NCBI GenBank assembly: GCA_963677625.2
Contig: CAXXSW010000006.1
Span: forward strand, 1-64,000
Direction: 5' to 3'
Origin: UBA1351 sp963677625
Lineage (GTDB): Bacteria > Bacillota > Clostridia > Lachnospirales > Vallitaleaceae
DNA: 64,000 nt
Below, piece after piece: positions 51,343-62,045 of the stretch (position 1 is the stretch's first letter; each line of letters starts with the position of its first letter). The position numbers were made by a program, and so were the translations under genes. The notes beneath the pieces were generated by a model. The model ran no database searches. It was not told the DNA's origin and saw only the letters and a list, made by a program, of their open reading frames with translations.

Positions 51343-52300
51343 TGTTGTCCTCCCTTTTATCTCTTAAGCTCTCTGCAAATCTACTAATCTTTCTGAGTCT
51401 GTGGTTGACCCCTGATTTACCGACTGTTGGTGATAACAGTTCACCTAGCTCTTTAAGGCTTGCATCACTGTTATCTAACCGTAAATGAGCCAATTCTTCA
51501 AGATGTTCCGGTAATGCTTCAAGGCCAATTGTGTCTCTGATATACTCAATATCCCTAATTTGCCTGACAGCTGCTGATACGGTTTTATTCAAGTTCGCCG
51601 TCTCACAGTTGACAATACGGTTAACATTGTTACGCATTTCCTTCAATATTCTTAGGTTTTCCAGCTCCATTAATGAAACATGAGCTTCGATAACATTTAA
51701 GAACTCAACAATTTGCTTACCTTCTTTAAGATAAACGACTTGATACTTCTTTCGCAAAACAGTCTTAGCATCCATATCAAAATAATTGATCAGATCCATT
51801 AACTGCCTGCTATGTTCTTCTCTCAGGTCCACTATCTCAAGGTGATAGGTCTTTTCAGGGTCACTCATAGATCCCGTCGCTAAAAAGGCACCTCGGATAT
51901 AGGAACGTTTACAACACGTTGTTCCTACAATCAATGAGTCAATTTCATGCCTCACCTTTCCATCCTTAATCAAATGACAAGCCTGGAGTATCTTAGTCAC
52001 TTCATTCTTTCCAAAAACATAGACATTATATACACGTTTCTTCTTTAAATGGTGGCTTCTACGCATGACCACTTCAACATTTATATTAAATGTTTTTTTC
52101 AATAATGTAAAGTATTTTCTTGCTACAGTGGGATTTTCTGTGTGAACTTTTATACCATAACTCCCACTTGCCTCATTATATTCAATCTGTCCGTTAAGAT
52201 TGATGATAGCACTTATCTCTGCAATCCGGCAATGCCTTGCATTGCCAATATGTCTGGCAAGTTCTTCCTTAACTTTTGAAGAAAAAGACATTTTATCCAC
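51335..52300 (-). CDS. whiA: WhiA sporulation/division regulator
   Basis: 321 residues: N-terminal LAGLIDADG-like domain without catalytic acids (IRGAFLATGSMSDPEKTYHL) and C-terminal HTH (LKELGELLSPTVGKSGVNHR). DNA-binding regulator linked to cell division, chromosome segregation and, in actinomycetes, sporulation. Conserved operon position. Confidence 0.95.
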   Translation of the reverse strand: MDKMSFSSKVKEELARHIGNARHCRIAEISAIINLNGQIEYNEASGSYGIKVHTENPTVARKYFTLLKKTFNINVEVVMRRSHHLKKKRVYNVYVFGKNEVTKILQACHLIKDGKVRHEIDSLIVGTTCCKRSYIRGAFLATGSMSDPEKTYHLEIVDLREEHSRQLMDLINYFDMDAKTVLRKKYQVVYLKEGKQIVEFLNVIEAHVSLMELENLRILKEMRNNVNRIVNCETANLNKTVSAAVRQIRDIEYIRDTIGLEALPEHLEELAHLRLDNSDASLKELGELLSPTVGKSGVNHRLRKISRFAESLRDKREDNND

Positions 52301-52326
52301 TTCTTTCCATATTTATTCATTTATTC

Positions 52327-53280
52327 TCATAGTTTAATGATGATATCAGCTAAGTGACTTGCATTATGTCTCACATATCCTAACTCTTCTGATACGGTAG
52401 CAAAATCCGTTTCGATAATCTCAAAATCAGTCCTAGCTTCATAATCATTTTCAACTAGCATAGCATCGTCTTCCTTATAATGTTCAATAGTTTCAGAATC
52501 CAGACTAGACTTATTGGCAATAACATAATCAATCACGCCCTGACCTAGATAGCGTTCAATCTCATCAACATGCATTTTTAAAGTAAAGTTATCAGTTTCA
52601 CCTGGTTGGGTCATAATATTTGACACATAGATAACCTTGGCAAAAGATTCCTGAATACTCTTACTAATACCATTAACCAAAAGATTGGGAATAATTGAGG
52701 TGAATAGGCTTCCAGGTCCAAGTATGATGGTGTCTGCTTTTGCAATTGCCTGGATAGCCTTATAATAGGCATTAGGCGCCTTGGGTAAAAGCTCTACCGT
52801 ATCAATCTTCTTCCTGACCACCTTATTGGTATAGACGATTTCATGTTCACCAGTTATAGTTGTTCCGTCTTCGTAATAGGCACGTAATTGAATATTCTCT
52901 GTTGTAACCGGTAATACTTGGCCGGTTACAGCAAAAACATCGTTAGTTGTTTCCACTGCCTTCTCAAAAGAACCGCAAATATCTGTCATAGCTGCAAGAA
53001 AAAGATTTCCCAGATTCTGGCCCTCAAGACTGCCACTGGTAAAACGATATTGAAATACCTCAGCAAGAACTGGTTCTGTTTCAGCTAGGGCAAGGATGCA
53101 ATTCCTGATATCACCCGGTGGCAGCATGTTCATCTCCCGCCTAAGAATACCGGAGCTCCCTCCATTATCAGCTACAGTCACGATGGCTGTAATTTCTTCT
53201 GTATAGTTTTTGATCCCCCGAAGCATAGTCGATAAGCCGGTACCACCACCGATACAGACAACCCTCTTATTAGTGTACAT
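52327..53280 (-). CDS. yvcK: GlmR/YvcK gluconeogenesis factor (CofD-like)
   Basis: 317 residues. UDP-GlcNAc-binding regulator of carbon flow to the cell wall. CofD-like fold: VVCIGGGTGLSTMLRGIKNY, VTVADNGGSSGILRREMNML, PGDIRNCILAL, ILGPGSLFTSIIPNLLV. Three bases after rapZ stop. Confidence 0.95.
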   Translation of the reverse strand: MYTNKRVVCIGGGTGLSTMLRGIKNYTEEITAIVTVADNGGSSGILRREMNMLPPGDIRNCILALAETEPVLAEVFQYRFTSGSLEGQNLGNLFLAAMTDICGSFEKAVETTNDVFAVTGQVLPVTTENIQLRAYYEDGTTITGEHEIVYTNKVVRKKIDTVELLPKAPNAYYKAIQAIAKADTIILGPGSLFTSIIPNLLVNGISKSIQESFAKVIYVSNIMTQPGETDNFTLKMHVDEIERYLGQGVIDYVIANKSSLDSETIEHYKEDDAMLVENDYEARTDFEIIETDFATVSEELGYVRHNASHLADIIIKL

Positions 53281-53283
53281 GAA

Positions 53284-54156
53284 TTATTTTCCTCTTCTGG
53301 CGTCCTTTTCAATATCACGATGGTGAATATTGACACTATAATCCTCAGACGACAGGCTTTCGAACAATTTGTTGGCCATGGTAACTGACCTATGTTTCCC
53401 ACCGGTGCATCCTATGCTGATGACTAACTGATTCTTGCCTTCTTTCACATAATTAGGCAATAAAAAGGCAACCATACCTTTCAATTTTTCAAGAAATTCA
53501 CTTGCTACATCCCATTTCATAACGTAATCTTGAACCTCAACCTCATTACCGGTTTTAGCTCGAAGCTCCGGCAAATAGAAGGGATTGGGAATAAATCTAA
53601 CATCAAAAACCAAATCTGAATCTGATGGTATACCGTATTTAAAACCAAATGATAAGACCGTTACAATTAGATTGTCATAGGATTTCTCTTCTATAAAAAT
53701 CTTGTAAATTTCTGTTTTTAGTTCCCTAGTAAGGAGACTTGATGTGTCCACAATATAATTGGACCTACGCTTAGCTTCCTCAAGAAGAAGTCGTTCTTCG
53801 CGAATTCCATCTTCAATACGACCACTAACCACTAAGGGGTGCCGTCGTCTTGTTTCCTTAAAACGTTTTATCAGAACTTCGTCAGAAGCCTCCATAAAAA
53901 CTAGGTTGCTCTCATAACCACTGGCTATTAATTTATCTACTTCCTCAAAAAGCTTAGTAAAAAAATCGCCTCCACGAACATCAATCCCTAGAGCAACATT
54001 ATTAATACCTGAATCGGGACTGAAACAGATATCTGCAAATTTACCAATGAGGGCCGGTGGTAGATTGTCCACACAAAAATACCCTAAATCTTCAAGCATC
54101 TTCAAGACAGTTGACTTACCTGCTCCTGACATACCTGTTACAATTGAAAATCTCAT
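53284..54156 (-). CDS. rapZ: RapZ/YvcJ nucleotide-binding protein
   Basis: 290 residues. Walker A TGMSGAGKST at residues 7-16, IDVRGGDFF, FGFKYGIPSDSDLVFDVRFI, C-terminal IGCTGGKHRSVTMANKL. In enterics RapZ controls glmS via sRNA decay; in Bacillota YvcJ is a GTPase/ATPase linked to cell wall and competence. Confidence 0.95.
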   Translation of the reverse strand: MRFSIVTGMSGAGKSTVLKMLEDLGYFCVDNLPPALIGKFADICFSPDSGINNVALGIDVRGGDFFTKLFEEVDKLIASGYESNLVFMEASDEVLIKRFKETRRRHPLVVSGRIEDGIREERLLLEEAKRRSNYIVDTSSLLTRELKTEIYKIFIEEKSYDNLIVTVLSFGFKYGIPSDSDLVFDVRFIPNPFYLPELRAKTGNEVEVQDYVMKWDVASEFLEKLKGMVAFLLPNYVKEGKNQLVISIGCTGGKHRSVTMANKLFESLSSEDYSVNIHHRDIEKDARRGK

Positions 54157-54205
54157 GTTTCACCTCTACATATATGCAAGCATAATAGATAACCTATATA
54201 GTTCC

Positions 54206-55126
54206 TTATCTTTCACCGATAATTTTAACTTCTCTTTCCAATTCCACACCATAAGCATTAAGAACCCTTGTCTGTATATATTGAATCAAAGAGTAAACTT
54301 CTTCAAATGTTGCCTGTCCTGTATTAATGACAAAACCACAATGTTTGTCCGAAACCATAGCATCACCAATCCGATAGCCACTAAGACCTGAATCCATAAT
54401 CAACTTTCCAGCATAATAACCTTCTGGACGTTTAAAGGTAGAACCTGCACTAGGAAACTCCAAAGGCTGTTTGTCCTTACGTCTTCCATTCAAATCTTTC
54501 ATCATGGTTTTTATATCCACCTGATTGCCGGCTTTAAGCTCCATGGTTACCTCAAGAGCGGTATCTCCATTATCCTGAAGGTTACTGTGACGATAAGCAA
54601 ACTCCATTTCATCAGCCTTATAAACATGCATTTGTCCTTGACGATTGACAGCAAGTACCTCTGTCACTACCTGACTCATTTCGCCACCATAAGCACCTGC
54701 ATTCATGAATACAGCTCCGCCAAGAGTTCCCGGAATACCTGAGGCAAATTCTAAGCCAGTCAGAGATGCCTTGGCTGCTAGAGCTGCTAGAGCTGCCAGT
54801 GAAACCCCAGCCTTAGCACGAATTCGAGTTCCTTCTATAGACACCTCATTAAAGTTTTGATAAAGATGAATAACAGCTCCTCTATATCCCTTATCAGTAA
54901 TCAGAAGATTAGATCCATTTCCGAGTATAAAAACAGGAATCTTATACTTAAAACAGGCTTTTAGGGCTTGACTAATCTCTTCAGAGCTTTCTGGTTCAAT
55001 AAAATAATCACAGGGACCACCTATTTTGAAACTTGTATATGATCTTAAAGGTTCATCTATTAGAACCTGATCTTTTCTAAGGAATAAATGTATCTCCTTT
55101 AAAAACTGTTCCTTATTCTTATTCAT
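54206..55126 (-). CDS. murB: UDP-N-acetylmuramate dehydrogenase MurB
   Basis: 306 residues, FAD enzyme reducing UDP-GlcNAc-enolpyruvate in peptidoglycan synthesis. Type II MurB: SYTSFKIGGPCDYF, ILGNGSNLLITDKG, FASGIPGTLGGAVFMNAGAY, YRHSNLQ, PSAGSTFKRPEGYYAG. First gene of the operon murB-rapZ-yvcK-whiA-crh; TATAAT lies about 45 bp upstream. Confidence 0.95.
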   Translation of the reverse strand: MNKNKEQFLKEIHLFLRKDQVLIDEPLRSYTSFKIGGPCDYFIEPESSEEISQALKACFKYKIPVFILGNGSNLLITDKGYRGAVIHLYQNFNEVSIEGTRIRAKAGVSLAALAALAAKASLTGLEFASGIPGTLGGAVFMNAGAYGGEMSQVVTEVLAVNRQGQMHVYKADEMEFAYRHSNLQDNGDTALEVTMELKAGNQVDIKTMMKDLNGRRKDKQPLEFPSAGSTFKRPEGYYAGKLIMDSGLSGYRIGDAMVSDKHCGFVINTGQATFEEVYSLIQYIQTRVLNAYGVELEREVKIIGER

Positions 55127-55196
55127 AACGATTGTAGACTCCTTAGCTTAGGAATAATTCAGGTTTTATTATAACATATGTACCTCATTTTATGGC

Positions 55197-55230
55197 AAAA
55201 AAAATGAGTTGACAAATCCTTGTCAACTCT
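55197..55230 (-). terminator. Terminator between parvulin gene and murB
   Basis: AGAGTTGACAA-ggat-TTGTCAACTCA stem and a run of eight T on the minus strand. Between it and the parvulin stop (55231-55401) there is nothing codable. Confidence 0.8.
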
Positions 55231-55401
55231 TAGCTATATTGAGAGGGGATCCCAATTATAACAATACTATAAACGAGCAACTTTAATATACTAGAAGTAT
55301 AAGTCTCTCATGTGTAATTTATGTGTCTTTTTTGTGTCCTTGCCCTAATTCTTGTATAATTAGTTCAATTTTCCTATTTTTTTATAATAATATCAAATGA
55401 C

Positions 55402-56160
55402 CTATTTCAGGTTTTCACTATTGATATTAACAGGGTAAACTTCCTTAAGCTCTGCTACCTTATCAAGGTATACCTGCTGCTGTTTAGCGCCTGCAAGATT
55501 TTGCTTAATGTTGGCCTCTACGGCTTCAAATGGTTGAACCGCTGCTGGAGTAATCTCATCAACAACAATCAAATGGTATCCGAATTGAGTCTGAACCGGG
55601 CCCACAAGTTGGCCAAGTTCTGCACCAAAGGCTGCCTCTTCAAATTCTGGAACCATTTGGCCTTTACCGAATGCACCAAGATCTCCGCCACGCTCTTTAC
55701 TTGGGCAAGTTGAATATTCTTTAGCAGCATCTTCAAAAGATTTTCCGCCTTCGATTTCTTCCTTAATTACATTGGCTTTTTCTTCGCTGTCTACAAGGAT
55801 ATGCTTAGCAGTCGCCTTTTCTTGGTCCATGAACTGACTTCTGTTCTCATCATAGAAACCTCTAGCTTCTTCTTCAGTCACTGTAATGGTTTCGAACAAC
55901 TTGTTAACTGCATAACGTTGAAGCAAGCCTTTTTTTGTTTCTTCAAGAATTTCTAAGAAACCTTCTTCTTTATCCATATCTTTACTGTAAGCGTCTTGTG
56001 AAAGAAGCTCACCAGCGATCATTTCTTCAAGTAAACGGGCTCTGCCTTCTTCACCGGCAACGCTTTGTTGATGTTCTTGTGGAATGTTTCTGAGAATTCC
56101 AACCATTTGGTCTTTAGTGATTTCTACATCACCAACTTTTGCTAAAACTACTTTTTCCAT
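55402..56160 (-). CDS. Cytoplasmic parvulin-type peptidyl-prolyl isomerase
   Basis: 252 residues. N-terminal SurA-like helical part, then a rotamase domain at about 115-205: KATAKHILVDSEEKANVIKE, FEDAAKEYSTCPSKERGGDL, FGKGQMVPEFEEAAF, VQTQFGYHLIVV. Lacks the signal/lipobox of PrsA, so it should act in the cytoplasm. Monocistronic with own terminator. Confidence 0.9.
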   Translation of the reverse strand: MEKVVLAKVGDVEITKDQMVGILRNIPQEHQQSVAGEEGRARLLEEMIAGELLSQDAYSKDMDKEEGFLEILEETKKGLLQRYAVNKLFETITVTEEEARGFYDENRSQFMDQEKATAKHILVDSEEKANVIKEEIEGGKSFEDAAKEYSTCPSKERGGDLGAFGKGQMVPEFEEAAFGAELGQLVGPVQTQFGYHLIVVDEITPAAVQPFEAVEANIKQNLAGAKQQQVYLDKVAELKEVYPVNINSENLK

Positions 56161-56273
56161 TTTTTCTCCTAACTCTCTCGCAGACTATCGTCTACCGTAA
56201 TCATAGCCTCTGACAACCAGAGGACACATCACTCAATAGTATTACATATTTAATAGGAGTTTGCAATAGGTTA

Positions 56274-57962
56274 CTAAACTTCCATTGACTGCAAGAGATA
56301 ATATTTATAATATCTACCATTTTTCGCCATAAGTTCTTCATGCTTACCTTCTTCAACAATTCTGCCCTTTTCAAGAAGAATTATCTTATCATATTTTTCC
56401 ATCTGAATCAGTCGATGTGTAAGTACAATAATTCCTTTATCATGATAGTGATCCAATACCATCTTCATGATTTTATCTTCTGTGTCTATATCTATACCTG
56501 CCGTAATCTCATCCAGCAAAAGAAAGGGAGCATCTTTTGCAAGTGCTCTAGCTAAGGCTAAACGCTGTTTTTGTCCACCAGATAGTTTTAAGTCTCCACC
56601 TCCAAGTTCAGTATCAAGACCATCTTTAAGCCCTGCTATCCATGAAGATAACTCGACTTCTTCCATAAGCTTATTCATGTCTCTATCACTAAGCTTCCTA
56701 TTTGCCAGGCGAAGATTATTCTTTATCGTTGTATTGAAAAAATGAACCTTTTGATCAACCACCCCAAAAGACTGGCCAGAATTACCCGGCACGACAACCC
56801 TTCCTCTACTAGGTTCCAACCATCCCATCATCATTAAAGACAGGGTAGTCTTACCAGACCCACTTGCCCCAATAACAGCTAACTTGTCGCCCTCTTTCAT
56901 CTCTAGATTAATCTCCTTAAGAATCGATTTTCCAGGATCATAACCACCATAAGCATCTTGAATACGAATGGAATTTTCTTGCCTAGAAATCACGAAGCTG
57001 GTAGCTTCTTCCTTTATATCCAAAAGCTGATTAATATTTTTTATTGATTCATTACTTCTTAAGCAAGTCTGAAACACTAAAGGAAGTGGTAGCACTCCTT
57101 CATAGAGAGCTTGAACACCATAAAGTAAGGGTGGGAGAATTAATGGCTCCAAGCGACCATTGCTTACCGCTACAATCCCAACCCATAAAACACCTAAAAC
57201 AGATAAGTGCATAAGGATCTGTATAGCAGAATCGCCTAAGGCCTTCCACTTATCCTCGATCCCTTCCAGTCTTTCTTCCTCATCCCAACCATCTAGGATT
57301 CGGTTCTTGATTTGATCACGATCATCATTGACCAACACATCTGCAAGCCCTGATATCATATCCAATATCAAACCTTTACTTCTTTCAGCTAATTTTGCCA
57401 AATCAAGGACTGGCTTCTTGGTCTTAACAAAGATAATATAAGGTACCAAGATAATTGAAACGCTATAAAAAGAAGAAAATAAAAGCCCCGCCGGTTTGGA
57501 AAAAACGCTAATTAACAAAGCCCCTATCAAACCGATTATAATGCCTACAATATAAGGTGTTCCTGTTCTCAAGTAAAAATCTTCAAGCATACTAATATCA
57601 TCAATCAATTTTTTAAAGGCACGGTCTTTGTCTAACTTGATTAAGCGATTCATACCAAAAGAAGATATATGCTGGTAGAGTCGGTTTCTTAAGGCACCAA
57701 GTAGACGAAAGGTTGTATGATGGGAAATCAATCTTTCCAAATAGCGAAATATTCCTCTAGCAAGACCAAAAAACCTTATCCCTACTACAGGCACCATAAC
57801 TTCAACTAAAGAATGGTTCACCCCTGTAAAAGATATAACATAAGAAGATAGCATAAATAAGCCAACTGAACTTAATATAACAGCCGTTGAAAGTAAAAGG
57901 ACTCCAAGGACCCTAGCCAACTCATGGCGAAACAGTTGAGAAAAGAGCTTCCAAATCTCCAT
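56274..57962 (-). CDS. cydC: ABC exporter half, CydC
   Basis: 562 residues from ATG 57962 (AAAGGAGT; the frame to 57980 overlaps that site). Six TM helices, then ATPase with IGASGSGKTTLSLMMMGWLE (Walker A), LKLSGGQKQRLALARALAKD (signature) and LLLDEITAGID. With CydD exports thiols (Cys/GSH) needed for assembly of cytochrome bd. Overlaps cydD by 41 bp. Confidence 0.88.
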   Translation of the reverse strand: MEIWKLFSQLFRHELARVLGVLLLSTAVILSSVGLFMLSSYVISFTGVNHSLVEVMVPVVGIRFFGLARGIFRYLERLISHHTTFRLLGALRNRLYQHISSFGMNRLIKLDKDRAFKKLIDDISMLEDFYLRTGTPYIVGIIIGLIGALLISVFSKPAGLLFSSFYSVSIILVPYIIFVKTKKPVLDLAKLAERSKGLILDMISGLADVLVNDDRDQIKNRILDGWDEEERLEGIEDKWKALGDSAIQILMHLSVLGVLWVGIVAVSNGRLEPLILPPLLYGVQALYEGVLPLPLVFQTCLRSNESIKNINQLLDIKEEATSFVISRQENSIRIQDAYGGYDPGKSILKEINLEMKEGDKLAVIGASGSGKTTLSLMMMGWLEPSRGRVVVPGNSGQSFGVVDQKVHFFNTTIKNNLRLANRKLSDRDMNKLMEEVELSSWIAGLKDGLDTELGGGDLKLSGGQKQRLALARALAKDAPFLLLDEITAGIDIDTEDKIMKMVLDHYHDKGIIVLTHRLIQMEKYDKIILLEKGRIVEEGKHEELMAKNGRYYKYYLLQSMEV

Positions 57963-59652
57963 AATCCAACTCCTTTCCATACTCAGTTATCTTCGCTTGT
58001 GACAGGAAAATAACCCGATCCATCCTAAGGATTGTCGGTATCCTATGCGCTATGACAATTATCGCCTTTCCCTGAAAACCCTCTTCTAAGAGAAGTCCGA
58101 TTTTGCTTTCTGAATCAGGATCCAATGCAGATGTAGGTTCGTCCATAATCAAGAAGGGAGTATTATTAATCAAGGCTCTGGCAAGAGCAATAAGCTGTGT
58201 CTGCCCTCCACTAGGACTCAGACCACCCTCTCCAATCTGTGTATCCAAACCCATACAAAAGTCATCACTCCCTAAGCTTAAACCAACTTTCTCAAGTACA
58301 GACATGACCATGTCATCATCTGCCTCAGGATTAGCAATAGTTATATTATCTCTAAGACTTCCTCTAAACAGCTTGGGTTTTTGAGGTATATATGAGAAAA
58401 AAGACTTCCATCTTTTATCCGATATTTCCTGGCGAGTATAGAATTCTCCAAAGGTTTCCATCCCTATATACCCTTTATAATCCTTTACGAAACCTAATAT
58501 CAAAGAAATAAGGGTGGTTTTCCCCTCGCCACTTGGTCCGATCAAGGCAATCTTTTCTCCTAGGTCAATCCTCAGTGACAGGTCTTGAATAATTGCATGC
58601 TCTTTGTCGTATGCAAAACTAACATCCTTAAGCAACAAGCTCGGTTTATCCCAGGAAATAGGCTTAACTTCTGTAGCTTGTTGACTATTTTCTTCCTCTT
58701 GTTCATGACCTTCTAAAAAATCATATATAGATTTTGCACCGGTATCAGCGTTAACAACTGCATGAAATTTCATTCCAAGTATTCGCAAGGGTTGGAAAAA
58801 CTCTGGTGCCATAAGTAAAATAAAGAATGCATTCAAAAAGGAAATATTACCATATACAAGTCGAACACCTAGAGCTACTGCTATGACTGCTGTACTTAAT
58901 GTAGCTACCAGTTCCAAGGTAAGCGCTGATAAAAAGGCAATTTTTAATACTTTCATGGTTGTTTTTCTAAAGGACTCATTGACTTTCTTAACAACCTCAA
59001 CTTGATCTTCCAAACGATTAAAAAACTTTAAGGTCGTCATACCTCTTAAAACATCCAAGAAATGTCCACTCTGTAGTTGGAGTAATTTCCATTGCTTCAG
59101 GCTTACCCTTCCTGTCATCTTTCCTATTAGAATCATAAAAACAGGTATAAATGGCAAGATCACCACCATAATTACACCTGACAATATATCAAGAAAAAAA
59201 ACACTTATAAGAACCAGTACACTAGAAGCTGCCACGGTAATGACCTGTGGTACAAACTCACTATAAAAGGTTTCCATATCCTTTGTTGCTTTCTGTAATA
59301 AATTGGAAATAGCCCCTTCTTGTTCATCTTTCATTTCAACAGGACCTTTTTCATAAATCCGAAGAAGAAGAGCCTTTCTTTTTTCAGACTTTATTCGCCT
59401 AGCGCAAGCGTACTGGTAGCTTTCCTTCTTGAAACGTAGGCCACCACGTATGACAATCATCAGAAAAATGAAAATCATTAAAGCTTTCCAATTCATCGTT
59501 TTGATTTTTTCAAAGATAAGTCCATCGACAAGGACTGCAAGCAACCAATGATGAACAATCGTCAAAATGACAGTAGCACATGCTGCCACTGTCATTTTGA
59601 TCCAGTATCCCTTTATTATTTTTAATTCTTTGAAGAGTCTCTTATCAAACAT
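57922..59652 (-). CDS. cydD: ABC exporter half, CydD
   Basis: 576 residues from ATG 59652 (GGGAG site; a TTG at 59664 is less likely). TM domain, then IGPSGEGKTTLISLILGFVK, GLSPSGGQTQLIALARALIN and FLIMDEPTSALD. The signature reads SPSGGQ. Forms a heterodimer with CydC. Confidence 0.88.
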   Translation of the reverse strand: MFDKRLFKELKIIKGYWIKMTVAACATVILTIVHHWLLAVLVDGLIFEKIKTMNWKALMIFIFLMIVIRGGLRFKKESYQYACARRIKSEKRKALLLRIYEKGPVEMKDEQEGAISNLLQKATKDMETFYSEFVPQVITVAASSVLVLISVFFLDILSGVIMVVILPFIPVFMILIGKMTGRVSLKQWKLLQLQSGHFLDVLRGMTTLKFFNRLEDQVEVVKKVNESFRKTTMKVLKIAFLSALTLELVATLSTAVIAVALGVRLVYGNISFLNAFFILLMAPEFFQPLRILGMKFHAVVNADTGAKSIYDFLEGHEQEEENSQQATEVKPISWDKPSLLLKDVSFAYDKEHAIIQDLSLRIDLGEKIALIGPSGEGKTTLISLILGFVKDYKGYIGMETFGEFYTRQEISDKRWKSFFSYIPQKPKLFRGSLRDNITIANPEADDDMVMSVLEKVGLSLGSDDFCMGLDTQIGEGGLSPSGGQTQLIALARALINNTPFLIMDEPTSALDPDSESKIGLLLEEGFQGKAIIVIAHRIPTILRMDRVIFLSQAKITEYGKELDYGDLEALFSTVSP

Positions 59653-59673
59653 AGCCGCTCCCAAACAATCTAA

Positions 59674-60675
59674 TTAATATTCTACATCCTTTTGAGTTAC
59701 TCTTTTTCTGAAAACCCAATAGGTCCATATTTGATACGCAAGTACAATAGGCACCATAGTCAGCGCAACAATAGTCATCACCTTAAGTGTATAGGGTGAA
59801 GAAGATGCATTTTGAACAGTCAGGCTATACACTGCATCTGTTGTTGACTTCATAACATTTGGAAACATACCTGCAAAGAGACTAGCCACTGCAAAAACAA
59901 TTGCTGTACCGTTAGAAATAAATGCCCAACCATATCTCTTACCAGCTACCATGACATAAGATAGTAAAACCAAACCTGTTGTAACAATAAGTGTTATAAC
60001 GACCACAAGTTTTACTCCATCTGTCACAAAGACAGTTTCACCCAAAAGGATTACCCAAAGGATAATAGCTACTATACCAATTTTCTTTGCCGCATCAGAG
60101 GTTCTGCTAACCAGTTGATCACTTGTCTTTAAAAGCAAGTACAAAGCTCCATGATAGGTAAAGAATGCCAGGCTAAAAAGTCCTGCAGTTAGGGTATAAA
60201 TTGAAAGCAAAGAAAAGAAATTTCCTGTGAACTCCATATTAGCATCAATAGGAACGCCTTTTACCAGGTTGGCAAACGCAACTCCCCATAATAAGGCTGG
60301 TAACAAAGATCCACCAAACAAGACCCAATCCCAAGTTTTTCTCCATTTAACAGTGGCTATTTTACTCCTGAACTCAAAAGCTACTGATCTAGATATCAAA
60401 GCCAAAAGAATAAGGAATAAAGCCAGATAAAAACCACTAAACAAGGTGGCATACCAATTAGGAAATGCTGCAAAAATCGCTCCACCTGCTGTAAGAAGCC
60501 ATACTTCGTTACCATCCCACACAGGCCCAATCGTATTAATAATCAACCGTCTTTCCTTATCTGAACGTCCTAAGAAAGGCATCAAAATCATAGCTCCATA
60601 ATCAAAGCCTTCCAGAAAGAAAAATCCTATGAACAATACACCAATCAAGATAAACCATAAATTACTTAGTTCCAT
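59674..60675 (-). CDS. cydB: Cytochrome bd oxidase subunit II CydB
   Basis: 333 residues, eight to nine TM helices: FLEGFDYGAMILMPFLGRSD, GPVWDGNEVWLLTAGGAIFA. Overlaps cydA by 10 bp. Confidence 0.95.
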   Translation of the reverse strand: MELSNLWFILIGVLFIGFFFLEGFDYGAMILMPFLGRSDKERRLIINTIGPVWDGNEVWLLTAGGAIFAAFPNWYATLFSGFYLALFLILLALISRSVAFEFRSKIATVKWRKTWDWVLFGGSLLPALLWGVAFANLVKGVPIDANMEFTGNFFSLLSIYTLTAGLFSLAFFTYHGALYLLLKTSDQLVSRTSDAAKKIGIVAIILWVILLGETVFVTDGVKLVVVITLIVTTGLVLLSYVMVAGKRYGWAFISNGTAIVFAVASLFAGMFPNVMKSTTDAVYSLTVQNASSSPYTLKVMTIVALTMVPIVLAYQIWTYWVFRKRVTQKDVEY

Positions 60676-62045
60676 AAGTTTTCACCTCCTTGGTTCTCAA
60701 TTTCTTCACCATGTTCCAAACCTTGTCCACTAACATGACGCTTCATCAAATACACGTCTACAATGGCTAAAACAGAATAAATCAGAATGAATCCGATTAA
60801 AGAAATGAGAAGACTTGTTCCATCTACAGCCTTGGATACTCCATCTTTTACTGAAAGGAGTCGATACACAATCCATGGCTGTCTTCCAACTTCCGCCATG
60901 ATCCATCCAGTGGAATTTGCTATATAGGGAAGGGGCAGCATGAAGATAGAAAGCTTTAGTAACCAGTGTAACTTATCCGTTTTCTTGAATATCATAGCCA
61001 CTACTAGTATAGCAAATACGAGTAACATTAGGCCTCCAGTATAAATCATAAGCCTGAAACTCCAGTATGTTAAGGTCACAGGTGGGGTATAATCACCCTC
61101 GCCAAATTCCTCTTCAAAACCTTTTTGTAGTTGGTTAATACCTTCGACTTTGTGTCTAAAGTTATTATAAGACATAAAACTCAAAAGATTAGGAATTCCT
61201 ATATCAACAGGATTTTCCTTCTTATCTTCGTCAATAATTGCAAATACACTTAGGGGGGCAGATTCTCTTGATTCCCATAGCGCTTCAGCTGCAGCCATTT
61301 TCATAGGCTGAGTCTTTATGAGATATTTCCCCTGTTGATCTCCAATATAAATAACTAACAGCAAACTGATAAGACCAAAAACTGCACCGATTTTTAAGGA
61401 TTTCATAAATTCTTGATCCGGTGATTTTTTCAAGAGATTGTAGGCTGAAATAGCCACAACAAATACAGCTGCTGTTGTAAAACCAGCAAAAACAACATGA
61501 GGGAACTGCAACCACAGATGACCATTCCCGATAATTTCAAAAAAGTTCACCATTTCAGCTCTTCCATTACGAAGGACAAAACCAGAAGGCTCCTGCATAA
61601 AAGAATTCGCTGTCAAAATCCAAAAAGCAGACAAGTTACTAGCAAAAGCAACTAGCCAAATAGCTGCCAAATGGACCCCTTTGGGTAACTTATCCCATCC
61701 AAAAATCCATAAACCCAGAAAAGTTGACTCAAGAAAGAATGCAACTAAGGCTTCAACGGCCAAAGGAGCTCCAAAAATATCACCAACAAATCGTGAATAG
61801 GTAGACCAGTTCATACCAAACTGGAATTCCTGAACAATTCCGGTAGCAACTCCCATAGCAAAATTGATTAAAAACAAAGTTCCAAAATACTTGGTCAATT
61901 TCTTGTATCCTTCATTTCCCGTTTTGAAATAAATGGTTTGTAAGACTGCAACCAAAACTGACAAACCCAGCGTCAGTGGTACAAAAAGAAAATGATAGAC
62001 AGTGGTAATGGCAAATTGCCACCTTGATAATGACAAAACATCCAT
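60666..62045 (-). CDS. cydA: Cytochrome bd oxidase subunit I CydA
   Basis: 459 residues. Haem-binding and quinol-site features: LSRWQFAITTVYHFLFVPLT (His19 ligand), FGMNWSTYSRFVGDIFG, AEVGRQPWIVYRLL. Short Q-loop type, as in Gram-positives. High-affinity O2 reduction; for an anaerobe this is mainly oxygen scavenging. AGGAGG site. Divergent from galM, which has its own promoter. Confidence 0.96.
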   Translation of the reverse strand: MDVLSLSRWQFAITTVYHFLFVPLTLGLSVLVAVLQTIYFKTGNEGYKKLTKYFGTLFLINFAMGVATGIVQEFQFGMNWSTYSRFVGDIFGAPLAVEALVAFFLESTFLGLWIFGWDKLPKGVHLAAIWLVAFASNLSAFWILTANSFMQEPSGFVLRNGRAEMVNFFEIIGNGHLWLQFPHVVFAGFTTAAVFVVAISAYNLLKKSPDQEFMKSLKIGAVFGLISLLLVIYIGDQQGKYLIKTQPMKMAAAEALWESRESAPLSVFAIIDEDKKENPVDIGIPNLLSFMSYNNFRHKVEGINQLQKGFEEEFGEGDYTPPVTLTYWSFRLMIYTGGLMLLVFAILVVAMIFKKTDKLHWLLKLSIFMLPLPYIANSTGWIMAEVGRQPWIVYRLLSVKDGVSKAVDGTSLLISLIGFILIYSVLAIVDVYLMKRHVSGQGLEHGEEIENQGGENLWN